Source: Holophagales bacterium UBA5704
GTDB lineage: Bacteria > Acidobacteriota > Thermoanaerobaculia > Multivoradales > UBA5704
Assembly: GCA_002420005.1 (NCBI GenBank)
Contig: DIHE01000095.1
Location: 1 to 51,780 of the forward strand
Direction of reading: 5' to 3'
Length of the DNA stretch: 51,780 bases
The translations under genes and the position numbers were made by a program. The notes beneath the pieces were generated by a model. It had not been told where the DNA came from. It ran no database searches and saw only the letters and a list, made by a program, of their open reading frames with translations. Below are positions 24,095-33,940 of this stretch, piece after piece. Position 1 is the stretch's first letter; each line of letters opens with the position of its first letter.

Positions 24095-27000
24095 GCCACC
24101 TCCTCCTGCGCCTGCAGCTCCGCCGCCAGGCGCGCCTCGGCCTCCTCGGGCGACAGGCCTTCGATCTCAGCGAGCAGGCGTTCCATCTCCTCCTCCTCGG
24201 AGAGCGGACGGGCGGCCTCGACGCGCGCGGCGAGCCCGGCGACGGTGGGCGTCTCCAAGAGCGCCGCCATCGGCAGATCCGCACCGAGCGCGGCGTTGGC
24301 CCGGGTGACGATCTGGATCGCCAGGAGCGAGTTGCCGGCCAGCTCGAAGAAGTCGTCCTCCACTCCGACGCGGTCGAGGCCGAAGCACTCGCCCCAGATG
24401 CGCGCCAGCACCGCCTCGGTCGGGCTGCGCGGCTCGACGTAGGGCACCGCCAGCTCCGGCCGCGGATGCGCCGTGCCCGGCGCGGCGCTCTCACCGAGGG
24501 AGCCGGTCTCCAGCGCGTCGAGCTGGGCCGCGAGGGCGGCCAGATCCTGCGTCGAGACCACCACCTGCGGCAGACCGCCCGCGGCGATGCGGTCGAGGCT
24601 CGCCAGCATCTCCGTCCCGCTCAGGCCATAGAGCGCCAGCGCGGCGTGCAAGGCCTCCGCCACCGCGGGATCGGGCGCCGTCACCTCCTGCCAGCGGAAG
24701 TAGCCCCAATCGATCGCCTGCGCCGGCACGCCGTCCGCGGACAGCCGCCAGGCCAGGGCATCCAGGAACGAGCCCACCGCGGCGATCAGCGCCTGCCCGA
24801 AGCCGCCGGTCACCGCGGCGTTGGAGCCGAACAGCAGGAAGGCATCGAGCGCGAGGCCGCGCACCGCCGCCGCCAGGGCGAGGGAGCCGCGCACCTTGGG
24901 GGCCAGGGCGAAGGCGGCGGTGTCGTGGGTCGTCCACAGCAGGAGCCCGCCGGCCGGATCGGGCTCGGCCTGGACGACGCCGTGGAGCGCGCCGAAGCGC
25001 TCGCGGGCCTTCCCGACCGCCCACTCCGCCCGCCCCGGCCGCGCCAGGTCGCCGGGCACCAGGAGAACCTCGGCGCCCGCCGCCTCCAGGGCCAGGACGC
25101 GGCGCAGGCGCGCGCCTTCCGCGTCCCCGTCCGGCCGCGCACCGATCCACTCGCCCCAGCGCTCGCGCGGCGGAGTGTCCTCCGGAGCGACCAAGGCGAG
25201 CTTGGCGCCCGCGGTGCGGAACAGGTGCTCGGCGAGGACCACGCCGGCCTCCCCGAGCCCGCCCGCGATCAGCCAGACGCCGCCCGGCCGCAGACCGGCC
25301 CCGGGCGGCACCTCCGGCAGCGCGAGACGCCGGAAGCGGCGCACCTGGCGACCCCGGCCGCGCAGCGCCACCACCGGATCGCTCTCCCGCAGCTCCGCCG
25401 CCAGCCGGGCCGCCAGCTTGACCGCCAGCCGGGCCGCCGACGGAACCGCGCCCGCATCGACCACCCGGCAGGTGACGTGCGCCACCTCCTGCGGCAGCAC
25501 CCGGCAGAGCCCCGGAAGCGTCGCCTTGGCCGGCAGGACCACCTCGTTTCCGGTGACGTCGAAGAGGCCGTTGGAGACCACGGTGAGCCGCAGCGGCGCC
25601 GCGAGGCCCAGCTCGCCGAGCGCCTGGGCGAGGGTCAGCAGGCTCTGGAAGCCCGCCTCTTCCGCCGCGTCGGGCGTGGGCTCGGCACCGGCCGGCGTCA
25701 GGCTTCCGAGGTGGACCACCTGGGCCGGCAGCTCGCCGCGCGCCTTCAGATCGCGCAGCAGGGACCGGGCCTCCTCCGGCGCGGCGGTGACGACGGTCTC
25801 CCCGCGCGCAGACAGCGCGGCGGCGAGCTGCTCGCCAACCCCCAGCCCGTCGCGCAGCACCAGCCACGGGCCGGCCGGCTCCTCACCCGCCACCGCGGGC
25901 CGGAGCGGCGCGCGCTCCCAGACCGGTGCGGAGAACCACTCCTCCGCCGCCAGCCGTACCGAGGCGTCGGCCGCCGCCGGAGCGGCGGGCGCCGTCGCCG
26001 TGCCCGGTGCGTCGATGAAATAGCGGCGCCGCTCGAACGGATAGGTCGGCAGCGGCACCCGCCGCCGGGTCTCGGCGGCGGCGAAGGCCGACCAGTCCGG
26101 CGCGGCACCGGCCAGCCAGAGCCGGCCGAGGGCGTCGAGCAGGAACGCCTGGTCCGACACCTCGTCGCGCCGGTCGCGCAGCGTGGCGATCTCCACCAGG
26201 CCGGCCGGGCGCTGCGGATGCTGGCGGGCGAGTGTGGCGAGCCCGCGGCCGGGGCCGACCTCGACGAACAGCCGCGGGCCGTCCTCCCGCATCAGCGCCG
26301 CGAGACCGTCCGCGAAGCGCACCGTCGAGGCCAGGTGGCGCGCCCAGTACTCGGGATCGGTCGCCTCGGCGGCGGTGATCCAGGTGCCGGTGACGTTCGA
26401 GACGAACGGGATCGCCGGCGCCGCGAGCGCGAGCCCGCGGACGAGCCGCGCCAGCTCGGCGACCGCCGGCTCCATCATCCGGGTGTGGAAGGCATGCACC
26501 GTGCGCAGCCGCCGCGTCGCCACCCCGCGCGAGGAGAGATGCCAGGCGAACAGGTCCACGGCCGCCGCCGGCCCGCCCACCACGGTCAGGGCCGGGCCGT
26601 CCGCCGCCGCCACGGAGAGCTCGGGGCCGAGGACCGGCGCCACCTCGTCCACCGGCAGCGGCACGGCGAGCATCGCCCCCTCCGGCAGCGCATCCACCAG
26701 GCGCGCCCGCTCGGCGACCAGCGTCAAGGCGTCCTCCAGAGAGAAGACCCCGGCCAGGCAGGCGGCCACGATCTCGCCCAGGCTGTAGCCGATCATCGCC
26801 GCCGGCTTCACCCCCCACTGCAGCAGCAGCGTCGCCAGGGAGTGCTCCACCGCAAACAGCGCCGGATGCGCGATCCGCGTCCGCGCCAGCGGGCCGGTCT
26901 CCGCCTCCGCCTCACTCCCCGCCACCAGACGGCGCAGATCCGGCCGCCCGGCCCCACCCGGTGCACCCGCGGGCGGCTCGGGCGATCCCGCCGGCCAGAG

Positions 27001-28737
27001 CACCTCGCGCAGATCGAGCCCCAGGCGGGGCCGCAGGATCTCGGCGCAGCGGTCGAGGGCCTGCCGGAACACCGGCTCGGTGCGGTACAGCTCCGCGGCC
27101 ATGCCGGCGTAGTGGTCTCCCAGGCCGGGGAACAGGAACGCCACCCCCGGCGGCTCGGCGCCGGGATCGCCGGCATCGCCGGTCACCGCCCGCGCATCGC
27201 GCTCCGCCAGCAGCCGGATCGCCTCCTCGCGGTCGCGGCAGACCAGGGCGCGGCGGTGGCGGAACGGCTTCCTCCCCACCCGCAGCGTGTGCGCCGCATC
27301 GGCGAGATCCGTCCCCGCGTGCTCCGGATCGGCCAGCCACGCCGCCAGGTTGACGGTCGCCGCATCGAGCGCCGCGCCGCTGCGCGCCGACAGCACCAGG
27401 AGCTGCCAGGGACGCGACGGCGCCGGGGCGGGAGCGTCCGGCGCCTCTTCCAGCACCACATGGGCGTTGGTGCCGCCGATCCCCAGCGAGGAGACCGCGG
27501 CGCGCCGCGGCGTTTCCCCGGCCGGCCAGTCGCGCAACGTGGTGGGGACGTAGAACGGGCTCTGGTCGAGCACCAGGGCGGGATTCGGCGTCTCGAAATG
27601 GAGGCTCGGCGGGATCTGCCGGTGCTCCAGGGCGAGGACCGCCTTGAGCAGCCCGGCGACGCCCGCGGCGGCGTCGGTGTGGCCGACGTTCGTCTTGATC
27701 GAGCCCAACGCACAGAAACCGCGCCGGTCGGTCGACGACCGCCACGCCCGCGTCAACGCCGCCACCTCGATCGGATCGCCGATCGGCGTGCCGCTGCCAT
27801 GGGCCTCGACGAGCCCGAGGGTCTCCGGCTCCACCCCGGCGACCACCAGAGCCTCCGAGATCACCTCGGCCTGGGCGTCGATGCTGGGCGCCGAGTAGCC
27901 GGCCTTGCTCGCGCCGTCGTTGTTGATCGCCGAGCCGCGGATGACGGCATGGATCGTGTCGCCGTCGGCGAGCGCGTCCTCCAGCCGCTTGAGCACCACG
28001 AGACCGACGCCGTTGCCCGAGACCAGCCCCTGCGCCTTGGCGTCGAACGCGCGGCAATGACCGTCCGGGGAAGCGACGCCACCGGCCTCGTAGAGATAGC
28101 CCGCGACCTGCGGGAAGCTCACCCCCACCCCGCCGGCGAGCGCCATCTCGCACTCGCCGCTCAGCAGCGACTGGCAGGCGAGATGGATCGCCACCAGCGA
28201 GGTCGAGCAAGCGGTCTGCACGGCCAGGCTCGGCCCGCGCAGATTCAGCTTGTAGGACGCCTGGGTGGTGAGGAAGTCCTTGTCGTTCAGCATCTTCATC
28301 TGCAACCCGCCGACCTCGGCGAGCAGCTCCGGGCGGGGCAGCAGATGGAAGGCGAAGTAGCTCGTCGAGGCGGCCCCGGCGAACACGCCGACCCGGCCCG
28401 CAAAGGCGTGCGGATCGTAGCCGGCGCTCTCGCAGGCCTGCCAGGCGGTCTCCAGGAACAGCCGCATCTGGGGGTCCATGACCTCTGCATCGCGCGGCGT
28501 GATGGCGAAGAACTCGGCGTCGAAGCGTTCGACGTCCGGGAGGATGCCGCAGGCCTTGACGTAGCGCGGGTTGGCGAGCAGCTCCGCCGGCACCCCGGCC
28601 GCCGCGAGCTCCTCGTCCGAGAACCGGGTGATCGCTTCGACGCCGTCGCGCAGGACGCGCCACAGCCCGTCCACGTCGGAAGCGCCGGGGAAACGTCCCG
28701 CCATCCCGATGATGGCGATCTGATCGAGCGTGTCCAT
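24091..28737 (-). CDS. Type I polyketide synthase module KS-AT-KR(degenerate)-carrier
   Basis: 1548 residues, first gene of the operon, with GAGAGG about 6 bases before the ATG. KS ~1-425 has the Cys of QTACSTS (C177), EAHGSGTPIGDP and KTNVGHTDAAAG. AT ~545-860 has GYSLGE and the HAFH motif (HAFHTRMMEP), which by family rules predicts malonyl-CoA. A structural subdomain and ketoreductase follow (~930-1430): the nucleotide loop AGGLGEAG is present and the catalytic Ser survives in LFGSNAAV. Where active KRs have QxNYAAAN this one has QALIAAVG, so the catalytic Tyr and the later Asn are gone and the keto group should stay unreduced. A carrier domain ends the protein (LAGNSLLA, Ser ~1470). No DH, ER or TE is present. 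It probably adds one beta-keto two-carbon unit; which acyl chain primes the KS is unclear. Confidence 0.9.
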   Translation of the reverse strand: MDTLDQIAIIGMAGRFPGASDVDGLWRVLRDGVEAITRFSDEELAAAGVPAELLANPRYVKACGILPDVERFDAEFFAITPRDAEVMDPQMRLFLETAWQACESAGYDPHAFAGRVGVFAGAASTSYFAFHLLPRPELLAEVGGLQMKMLNDKDFLTTQASYKLNLRGPSLAVQTACSTSLVAIHLACQSLLSGECEMALAGGVGVSFPQVAGYLYEAGGVASPDGHCRAFDAKAQGLVSGNGVGLVVLKRLEDALADGDTIHAVIRGSAINNDGASKAGYSAPSIDAQAEVISEALVVAGVEPETLGLVEAHGSGTPIGDPIEVAALTRAWRSSTDRRGFCALGSIKTNVGHTDAAAGVAGLLKAVLALEHRQIPPSLHFETPNPALVLDQSPFYVPTTLRDWPAGETPRRAAVSSLGIGGTNAHVVLEEAPDAPAPAPSRPWQLLVLSARSGAALDAATVNLAAWLADPEHAGTDLADAAHTLRVGRKPFRHRRALVCRDREEAIRLLAERDARAVTGDAGDPGAEPPGVAFLFPGLGDHYAGMAAELYRTEPVFRQALDRCAEILRPRLGLDLREVLWPAGSPEPPAGAPGGAGRPDLRRLVAGSEAEAETGPLARTRIAHPALFAVEHSLATLLLQWGVKPAAMIGYSLGEIVAACLAGVFSLEDALTLVAERARLVDALPEGAMLAVPLPVDEVAPVLGPELSVAAADGPALTVVGGPAAAVDLFAWHLSSRGVATRRLRTVHAFHTRMMEPAVAELARLVRGLALAAPAIPFVSNVTGTWITAAEATDPEYWARHLASTVRFADGLAALMREDGPRLFVEVGPGRGLATLARQHPQRPAGLVEIATLRDRRDEVSDQAFLLDALGRLWLAGAAPDWSAFAAAETRRRVPLPTYPFERRRYFIDAPGTATAPAAPAAADASVRLAAEEWFSAPVWERAPLRPAVAGEEPAGPWLVLRDGLGVGEQLAAALSARGETVVTAAPEEARSLLRDLKARGELPAQVVHLGSLTPAGAEPTPDAAEEAGFQSLLTLAQALGELGLAAPLRLTVVSNGLFDVTGNEVVLPAKATLPGLCRVLPQEVAHVTCRVVDAGAVPSAARLAVKLAARLAAELRESDPVVALRGRGRQVRRFRRLALPEVPPGAGLRPGGVWLIAGGLGEAGVVLAEHLFRTAGAKLALVAPEDTPPRERWGEWIGARPDGDAEGARLRRVLALEAAGAEVLLVPGDLARPGRAEWAVGKARERFGALHGVVQAEPDPAGGLLLWTTHDTAAFALAPKVRGSLALAAAVRGLALDAFLLFGSNAAVTGGFGQALIAAVGSFLDALAWRLSADGVPAQAIDWGYFRWQEVTAPDPAVAEALHAALALYGLSGTEMLASLDRIAAGGLPQVVVSTQDLAALAAQLDALETGSLGESAAPGTAHPRPELAVPYVEPRSPTEAVLARIWGECFGLDRVGVEDDFFELAGNSLLAIQIVTRANAALGADLPMAALLETPTVAGLAARVEAARPLSEEEEMERLLAEIEGLSPEEAEARLAAELQAQEEVA

Positions 28738-28890
28738 GAATCCTCTCTGGGTGTCTCAGGTGCCGGGCAAGACCTTCACCGCCCCTGGTCTGGAACGCGG
28801 AAGACTAGCACGCCCCCTCAGCAGCGCTCCGGCGCCTCCCCTGCAAAGAGAGTGCGCCGAAAGGGGAGAAAGGGGGCGGGAGGGAGAGAA
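28738..28890 (-). promoter_or_regulatory. Leader region of the NRPS/PKS operon
   Basis: This 153-base gap is the only plausible promoter region for the five-gene operon running to 4589. Only the ribosome site GAGAGG before the PKS ATG is convincing. I see no clear -35/-10 pair, operator or riboswitch. No regulator gene lies within it. Confidence 0.3.
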
Positions 28891-29769
28891 TCAGCCGCGC
28901 GGCTTGAGCACTTCCAGCACCAGTCGCCAGTCCTGCCCCGGCTCGCGCCGCCAGACGCGCAGGTAGGTGCCGGCTTCCGGCTTCTCGCCCTTGCGCTCGT
29001 ACGAGCCGTAGGCATAGCCGAGGTCCCCGGCGCGCGAGGCGTCGCCGTGTGCGGGCTGCGAGGAGAAGGTCCCCTTCTCCTCGGTCAGCCGGAGCGCCGC
29101 CGCCGTCTTGCCGACGAACGGGGCATGGCCCTCGCGCAGGAAGTAGACGTCCTCCGCCAGCACGCCGCCATAGGCCGCTTCCAGCCCCTTCCCGGCGGCC
29201 ACCCCGAGCGCGCGGTCGGCGGCGAGGACCGAGTCCCCCGCACCGGGAACCTCGGCCGGCACCGCGGTCTGCGCGAGCTTCGCCGCATCGAGAGGCCCGG
29301 GCTCCCGCCCCCGCTTCTCCTCCTCCGGCATGGAGGCCCCCAGATCCGCGAGGAAGCGCCAGGACCCGTCGGCCTGCCGGCCCCACACGGTCGAGAAGTA
29401 GCCGAAATACCGCTGGCCGTCCTTGGTGGTGAAAACCCACGGTCCCAGGTCCCAGCCGAGGTCGGCCGACCGGGAGACGTCCGCATGGGTCGGCCACCAG
29501 TCGAGCGTGTACTCGGGCACCGCCCGCTTGCCCCAGTACTCCTTGGCGGGCAACGGCTCCGGATCGAGCATCATGCCGTTGTCGGCGGTGAAGAGAAGAA
29601 ACGCCTCGCGCGCGTTGATCTCCATGGACTTCTTGGCAAACGCACGCTCGGTGTCGATCAGGCTCCGCTGCGCAGCGGCCAGGTCGCCGGGCTTTGCAGC
29701 CTCCTGCGCCACGGCGACGGCGGCCCCACCGATGAAGAGGAGGGTTCCGAGAACGAAAGCTCTGGTCAT
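28891..29769 (-). CDS. Secreted protein with two NTF2-like (DUF4440/SnoaL-type) domains
   Basis: Start chosen at the ATG at 29769, with AAGGAG 6 bases upstream, not the upstream in-frame start, whose extra 48 residues come from a dispersed repeat. A signal peptide (MTRAFVLGTLLFIGGAAVAV, cleavage near AQEA) precedes two similar halves. Each begins with a helix like LIDTERAFAKKS or VLAADRALGVAA and ends in a strand block such as GYFSTVWGRQADGSWRF and YGSYERKGEKPEAGTYLRVW. That is the cone-shaped NTF2-like fold pattern. Such proteins may bind small molecules or have no known activity. No catalytic residue is identifiable. 292 residues, probably periplasmic. It lies upstream of the NRPS operon in the same direction, but a link to it is not shown. 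Confidence 0.7.
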   Translation of the reverse strand: MTRAFVLGTLLFIGGAAVAVAQEAAKPGDLAAAQRSLIDTERAFAKKSMEINAREAFLLFTADNGMMLDPEPLPAKEYWGKRAVPEYTLDWWPTHADVSRSADLGWDLGPWVFTTKDGQRYFGYFSTVWGRQADGSWRFLADLGASMPEEEKRGREPGPLDAAKLAQTAVPAEVPGAGDSVLAADRALGVAAGKGLEAAYGGVLAEDVYFLREGHAPFVGKTAAALRLTEEKGTFSSQPAHGDASRAGDLGYAYGSYERKGEKPEAGTYLRVWRREPGQDWRLVLEVLKPRG

Positions 29770-29823
29770 GGCGGCTCCTTGGGGACGGTCTCGCGGGGAT
29801 CTTACGAGAGGCGGGGCCTTTGC

Positions 29824-29912
29824 GCCAAGGACACCAAAGACTTCAAGGCCTCCAAGGACCCCACCCGCCCGGCATGGCTGGTCCCTGTTGCCTTTGCCGT
29901 CCTTGGCGTCCA
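29824..29912. repeat. Copy C of the 9-bp-periodic hairpin repeat, upstream of the NTF2-like gene
   Basis: Left arm CCAAGGACACCAAAGACTTC then AAGGCCTCCAAGGACC; right arm GGTCCCTGTTGCCTTTGCCG then TCCTTGGCGTCC, with a C/G-rich spacer. It occupies most of the 156-base gap between two same-strand genes, about 55 bases before the downstream ATG. Confidence 0.65.
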
Positions 29913-29925
29913 TTTTCTCCCTCCC

Positions 29926-31011
29926 CTACCCCCGCGCCTCCAGCTCCAGCTGCACCAGCCGCATGAAGTCCTGGGCATTCGTGACTACGCCAAAGGCCTG
30001 GTGGGTGCCGCGGTCTTTCAGCTTGTTGACCACGAACTCGGTCTGGTCGACGCAGATCGTGGTGATCTCGGAGATCGAGCCGTCCGGGCGGTGGCAGAAG
30101 GTGGGGAGCATGTTGCCCGCGGCGATGGCGTGGAGGGCGGTCGCCACCATCACCACCATGGTCGCGCGGCTGGTCAGCTCGCGCATCGCTTCCTGAGCGT
30201 CGAGCACCGAGGCGATCGTCTCCGGCAGCGGCCCGTCGTCGCGGATCGAGCCCCCCAGCACGTACGGGGTGCTGGTCACCGTCAATGCATGCATGATGCC
30301 GGTGGTGAGCTGGCCGCCGTCGACGAGCTTGCGGATCGAGCCGGCCTTCTTCACCTCGTTGATCGCCCGCATGTGGGTGCTGTGCCCGCCGGCGCTCCCC
30401 AGGCCGTCGGCGCGCATGCCGAGGGTCGTTCCGTAGAGCGCCGCCTCGATGTCGTGCACCGCGACCGCGTTGCCGGTGATCACGCCGTGGCAATAGCCGT
30501 GGTGGATCATCCACTCCATCGCCACCCGGCCGCGGGCGTGGACGAGCGCGGGTCCGATGACCCAGAGGATGTTGCCGGCCCCGCCGCGGTTGTGCACGAA
30601 CTCGCGGAAGATGGCATCGTAGTTGACCGGCTTCTCGCGGCTGACCTCGGAGGCCATGAAGCTGAATGCCTCGGGGATGTGGGTCTCGTCCACCTCGTCC
30701 TGGAACCCGCGGTCCCAGACCAGCACGCCTTCGGAGCCATCCTCCTTGACGGCGGTGGCCACCAGGTCGCCCTTGCGGACCAGGCGGAACTCCTTGATGA
30801 GCAGCCGCTCGGCGGCCGGGTCCCACACCAGGTGGGAATCCATGCGCGGGCGTTCCGGCATGCGCCAGCGCCCGCCGACCTTCACGTAGGTCGGATGGTT
30901 GGTGGTGGACATGAAGCCGTCCGGCAGGACGGTATCCGCCGGGGCGGGCGCGAAGCGGCACTCGGGCGCCGCCGCGAGGTGCGGCTGGGTGAAATCGGGT
31001 TCACGGTACAT
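29926..31011 (-). CDS. TIGR00300-family (archaeal OcdB-like) protein, possible ornithine cyclodeaminase
   Basis: 361 residues. The C-terminal two thirds match my memory of the TIGR00300 / LOR-SDH family: ILWVIGPALVH, ITGNAVAVHDIEAALYGT, HMRAINEVKKAGSIR, GGSIRDDGPLPETI and MLPTFC, a pattern with a Rossmann-like NAD-binding site. Members include the archaeal NAD-dependent ornithine cyclodeaminase and the C-terminal domain of cyanobacterial AgrE, which turn ornithine into proline plus ammonia. The N-terminal part (to ~130) should be the LOR/SDH barrel domain. ATG start with CAGGAGC 6 bases upstream. It stands alone among unrelated genes, so the substrate is not supported by context. Family likely, reaction less sure. 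Confidence 0.65.
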   Translation of the reverse strand: MYREPDFTQPHLAAAPECRFAPAPADTVLPDGFMSTTNHPTYVKVGGRWRMPERPRMDSHLVWDPAAERLLIKEFRLVRKGDLVATAVKEDGSEGVLVWDRGFQDEVDETHIPEAFSFMASEVSREKPVNYDAIFREFVHNRGGAGNILWVIGPALVHARGRVAMEWMIHHGYCHGVITGNAVAVHDIEAALYGTTLGMRADGLGSAGGHSTHMRAINEVKKAGSIRKLVDGGQLTTGIMHALTVTSTPYVLGGSIRDDGPLPETIASVLDAQEAMRELTSRATMVVMVATALHAIAAGNMLPTFCHRPDGSISEITTICVDQTEFVVNKLKDRGTHQAFGVVTNAQDFMRLVQLELEARG

Positions 31012-31095
31012 GGAAGCTCCTGGGGCGGCGGGAGTTGGGGAGCCGCTCGGCCGGGCCGGGATCGTAGCACGCCCCCGGCGCCTGTTTCGCCAAGT

Positions 31096-31485
31096 CTATT
31101 TCGCCAGGCTGCGCACGTACGCCGCCACGTCGCGGATCTGGGGATCGGCGAGCATGCTCTTGTAGGAGAGCATCTGCGGCGACCGGCCCACGGCCTTGCC
31201 GCCGTCGCGGATCACCAGATAGATCTCCCAGTCCGAGCGCTTCCCCATCTCCGCCCGGCTCGTGAAATCCTGCGGCTTCGGGTCGAGCCCCGCCGCCATC
31301 GCACCGTCGCCTTTGCCGGCGGGACCGTGACAGAGGGCACAGCTGCGGGCATAGACCGCCTTGCCGCGCGTCGCGTCGCCCCCGAGCTGGAAGCCCTGCG
31401 GAGCCGGCGGGACGGCCCAAGCGGAGAGGGTGGCGGTGGCGAGGATGAGGGCGGTCGGAGCGAGCCACAGATGCCGGATCTTCAC
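31096..31485 (-). CDS. Secreted class I cytochrome c, single haem
   Basis: 129 residues. Signal peptide (MKIRHLWLAPTALILATATL, cleavage near AWA-VPP), then one CxxCH haem site (SCALCHGPAGKGDGAM) and a distal Met candidate in SPQMLSYKSML, ending DIRDVAAYVRSL as in small cytochrome c domains. A periplasmic electron carrier by family. It is read away from the DUF1028 gene with only 26 bases between the start codons, so the two share a promoter region. Its redox partner is unknown; the six-haem cytochrome 8 kb away is a possible but unsupported partner. Confidence 0.85.
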   Translation of the reverse strand: MKIRHLWLAPTALILATATLSAWAVPPAPQGFQLGGDATRGKAVYARSCALCHGPAGKGDGAMAAGLDPKPQDFTSRAEMGKRSDWEIYLVIRDGGKAVGRSPQMLSYKSMLADPQIRDVAAYVRSLAK

Positions 31486-31511
31486 AGCGGTCGATGATAG
31501 CGTAGATCGTC

Positions 31512-32480
31512 ATGAAGCGAGCCACCCTTCTGTTCCTGCTCAGCACCGCCCTCTCCCTTCCCGCCGCAGCCACCTACTCCATCGTGGCGCGCGATCCGGT
31601 CACCGGCGATTTCGGGGTCGCCGTGCAGAGCCACTGGTTCCAGGTCGGGCCGTCGGTCCCCTGGGCCGAGGCCGGCGTGGGCGCCGTCGCCACCCAGTCG
31701 TTCACCAGGATCGAATACGGGCCGCAGGGCCTGCAGCTCATGAAAGAGGGCAAGTCGGCGCGCGAGGCGCTCGACGCCCTCCTCGCCCAGGACCCGCAAA
31801 AAGACGTGCGCCAGGTGGCCATGGTCGACGCCCAGGGACGGGTGGCCGCGTGGACCGGTCCTTCCTGCATCGCCGCCGCCGGAAACCAGGCGGGCGCCGG
31901 GTTCTCCGTCCAGGCGAACCTCATGGACCGGCCGACCGTCTGGCCCGCCATGGCCCGCGCCTTCGAGGAGGCGAAGGGCGACCTCGCCGACCGGATGCTC
32001 GCGGCGCTCGAAGCGGCCGAGGCGGAGGGCGGAGACATCCGAGGCCGGCAGAGCGCGGCGCTCCTCGTCGTCCGCGCCCGGTCGACCGGCGCACCGTGGA
32101 ACGACCGCCTCGTGGACCTGCGGGTGGACGACCACCCGGCCCCTCTCGTCGAGCTGCGCCGGCTCCTCAACCTCCACCGTGCCTACGCCGAGATGAACCG
32201 GGGCGATGAAGCCGTGGCGCTCCAGCAGATCCCCCAAGCCGTGGAGCACTACACGCGCGCCGCCGCGCTCGCCCCGGACATCGCCGAGCTGCCGTTCTGG
32301 CAAGCCGTGACCCTCTTCTCCGCCGGCAAGGAGGAGGAGGCGCTCAAGCTCTTCGTGGACGTCTTCGCCCGCGACGACCGCTGGGCCCGCCTCGTCCCCC
32401 GCCTGCCGGCGGCCGGCCTGCTGCCGGACGATCCGCGGAAGATCGAGAAGATCTTGAGCATGGCGCCGCCGCGGCGCTGA
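31512..32480 (+). CDS. Secreted DUF1028 protein with C-terminal TPR-like region
   Basis: 322 residues. A signal peptide (MKRATLLFLLSTALSLPAAA) leads directly into the DUF1028 domain: ATYSIVARDPVTGDFGVAVQ, then VGAVATQSF and GPSCIAAAGNQAGAGFSVQAN. DUF1028 has an Ntn-hydrolase-like fold whose new N-terminal residue after processing is thought to matter; here the mature end would be Ala-Thr-Tyr-Ser or Thr-Tyr-Ser. The last ~100 residues form TPR-like helices (AVEHYTRAAALAPDIAELPF). The enzymatic role of the family is not established. It is transcribed divergently from the cytochrome c gene. Confidence 0.8.
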   Translation: MKRATLLFLLSTALSLPAAATYSIVARDPVTGDFGVAVQSHWFQVGPSVPWAEAGVGAVATQSFTRIEYGPQGLQLMKEGKSAREALDALLAQDPQKDVRQVAMVDAQGRVAAWTGPSCIAAAGNQAGAGFSVQANLMDRPTVWPAMARAFEEAKGDLADRMLAALEAAEAEGGDIRGRQSAALLVVRARSTGAPWNDRLVDLRVDDHPAPLVELRRLLNLHRAYAEMNRGDEAVALQQIPQAVEHYTRAAALAPDIAELPFWQAVTLFSAGKEEEALKLFVDVFARDDRWARLVPRLPAAGLLPDDPRKIEKILSMAPPRR

Positions 32481-32485
32481 CGGGC

Positions 32486-33862
<1,377 letters not shown>

Positions 33863-33940
33863 GCCCTGGATCTTGACCAGGGATCGCGCCGTGACGCCAG
33901 CCCTCGCGGGGCGGGGCGGCGCCTGCCCGGCGGGAGGGGG

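Noticed and set aside
24466..31497. A 2343-codon plus-strand frame, plus similar very long frames at 11192-15148, 20012-24442 and 11307-15467
   Set aside because: They are antisense or alternative-frame shadows of high-GC NRPS/PKS genes: Arg/Gly/Ala/Pro-rich, with no domain, no ribosome site, and the opposite frame reads as clear domains.
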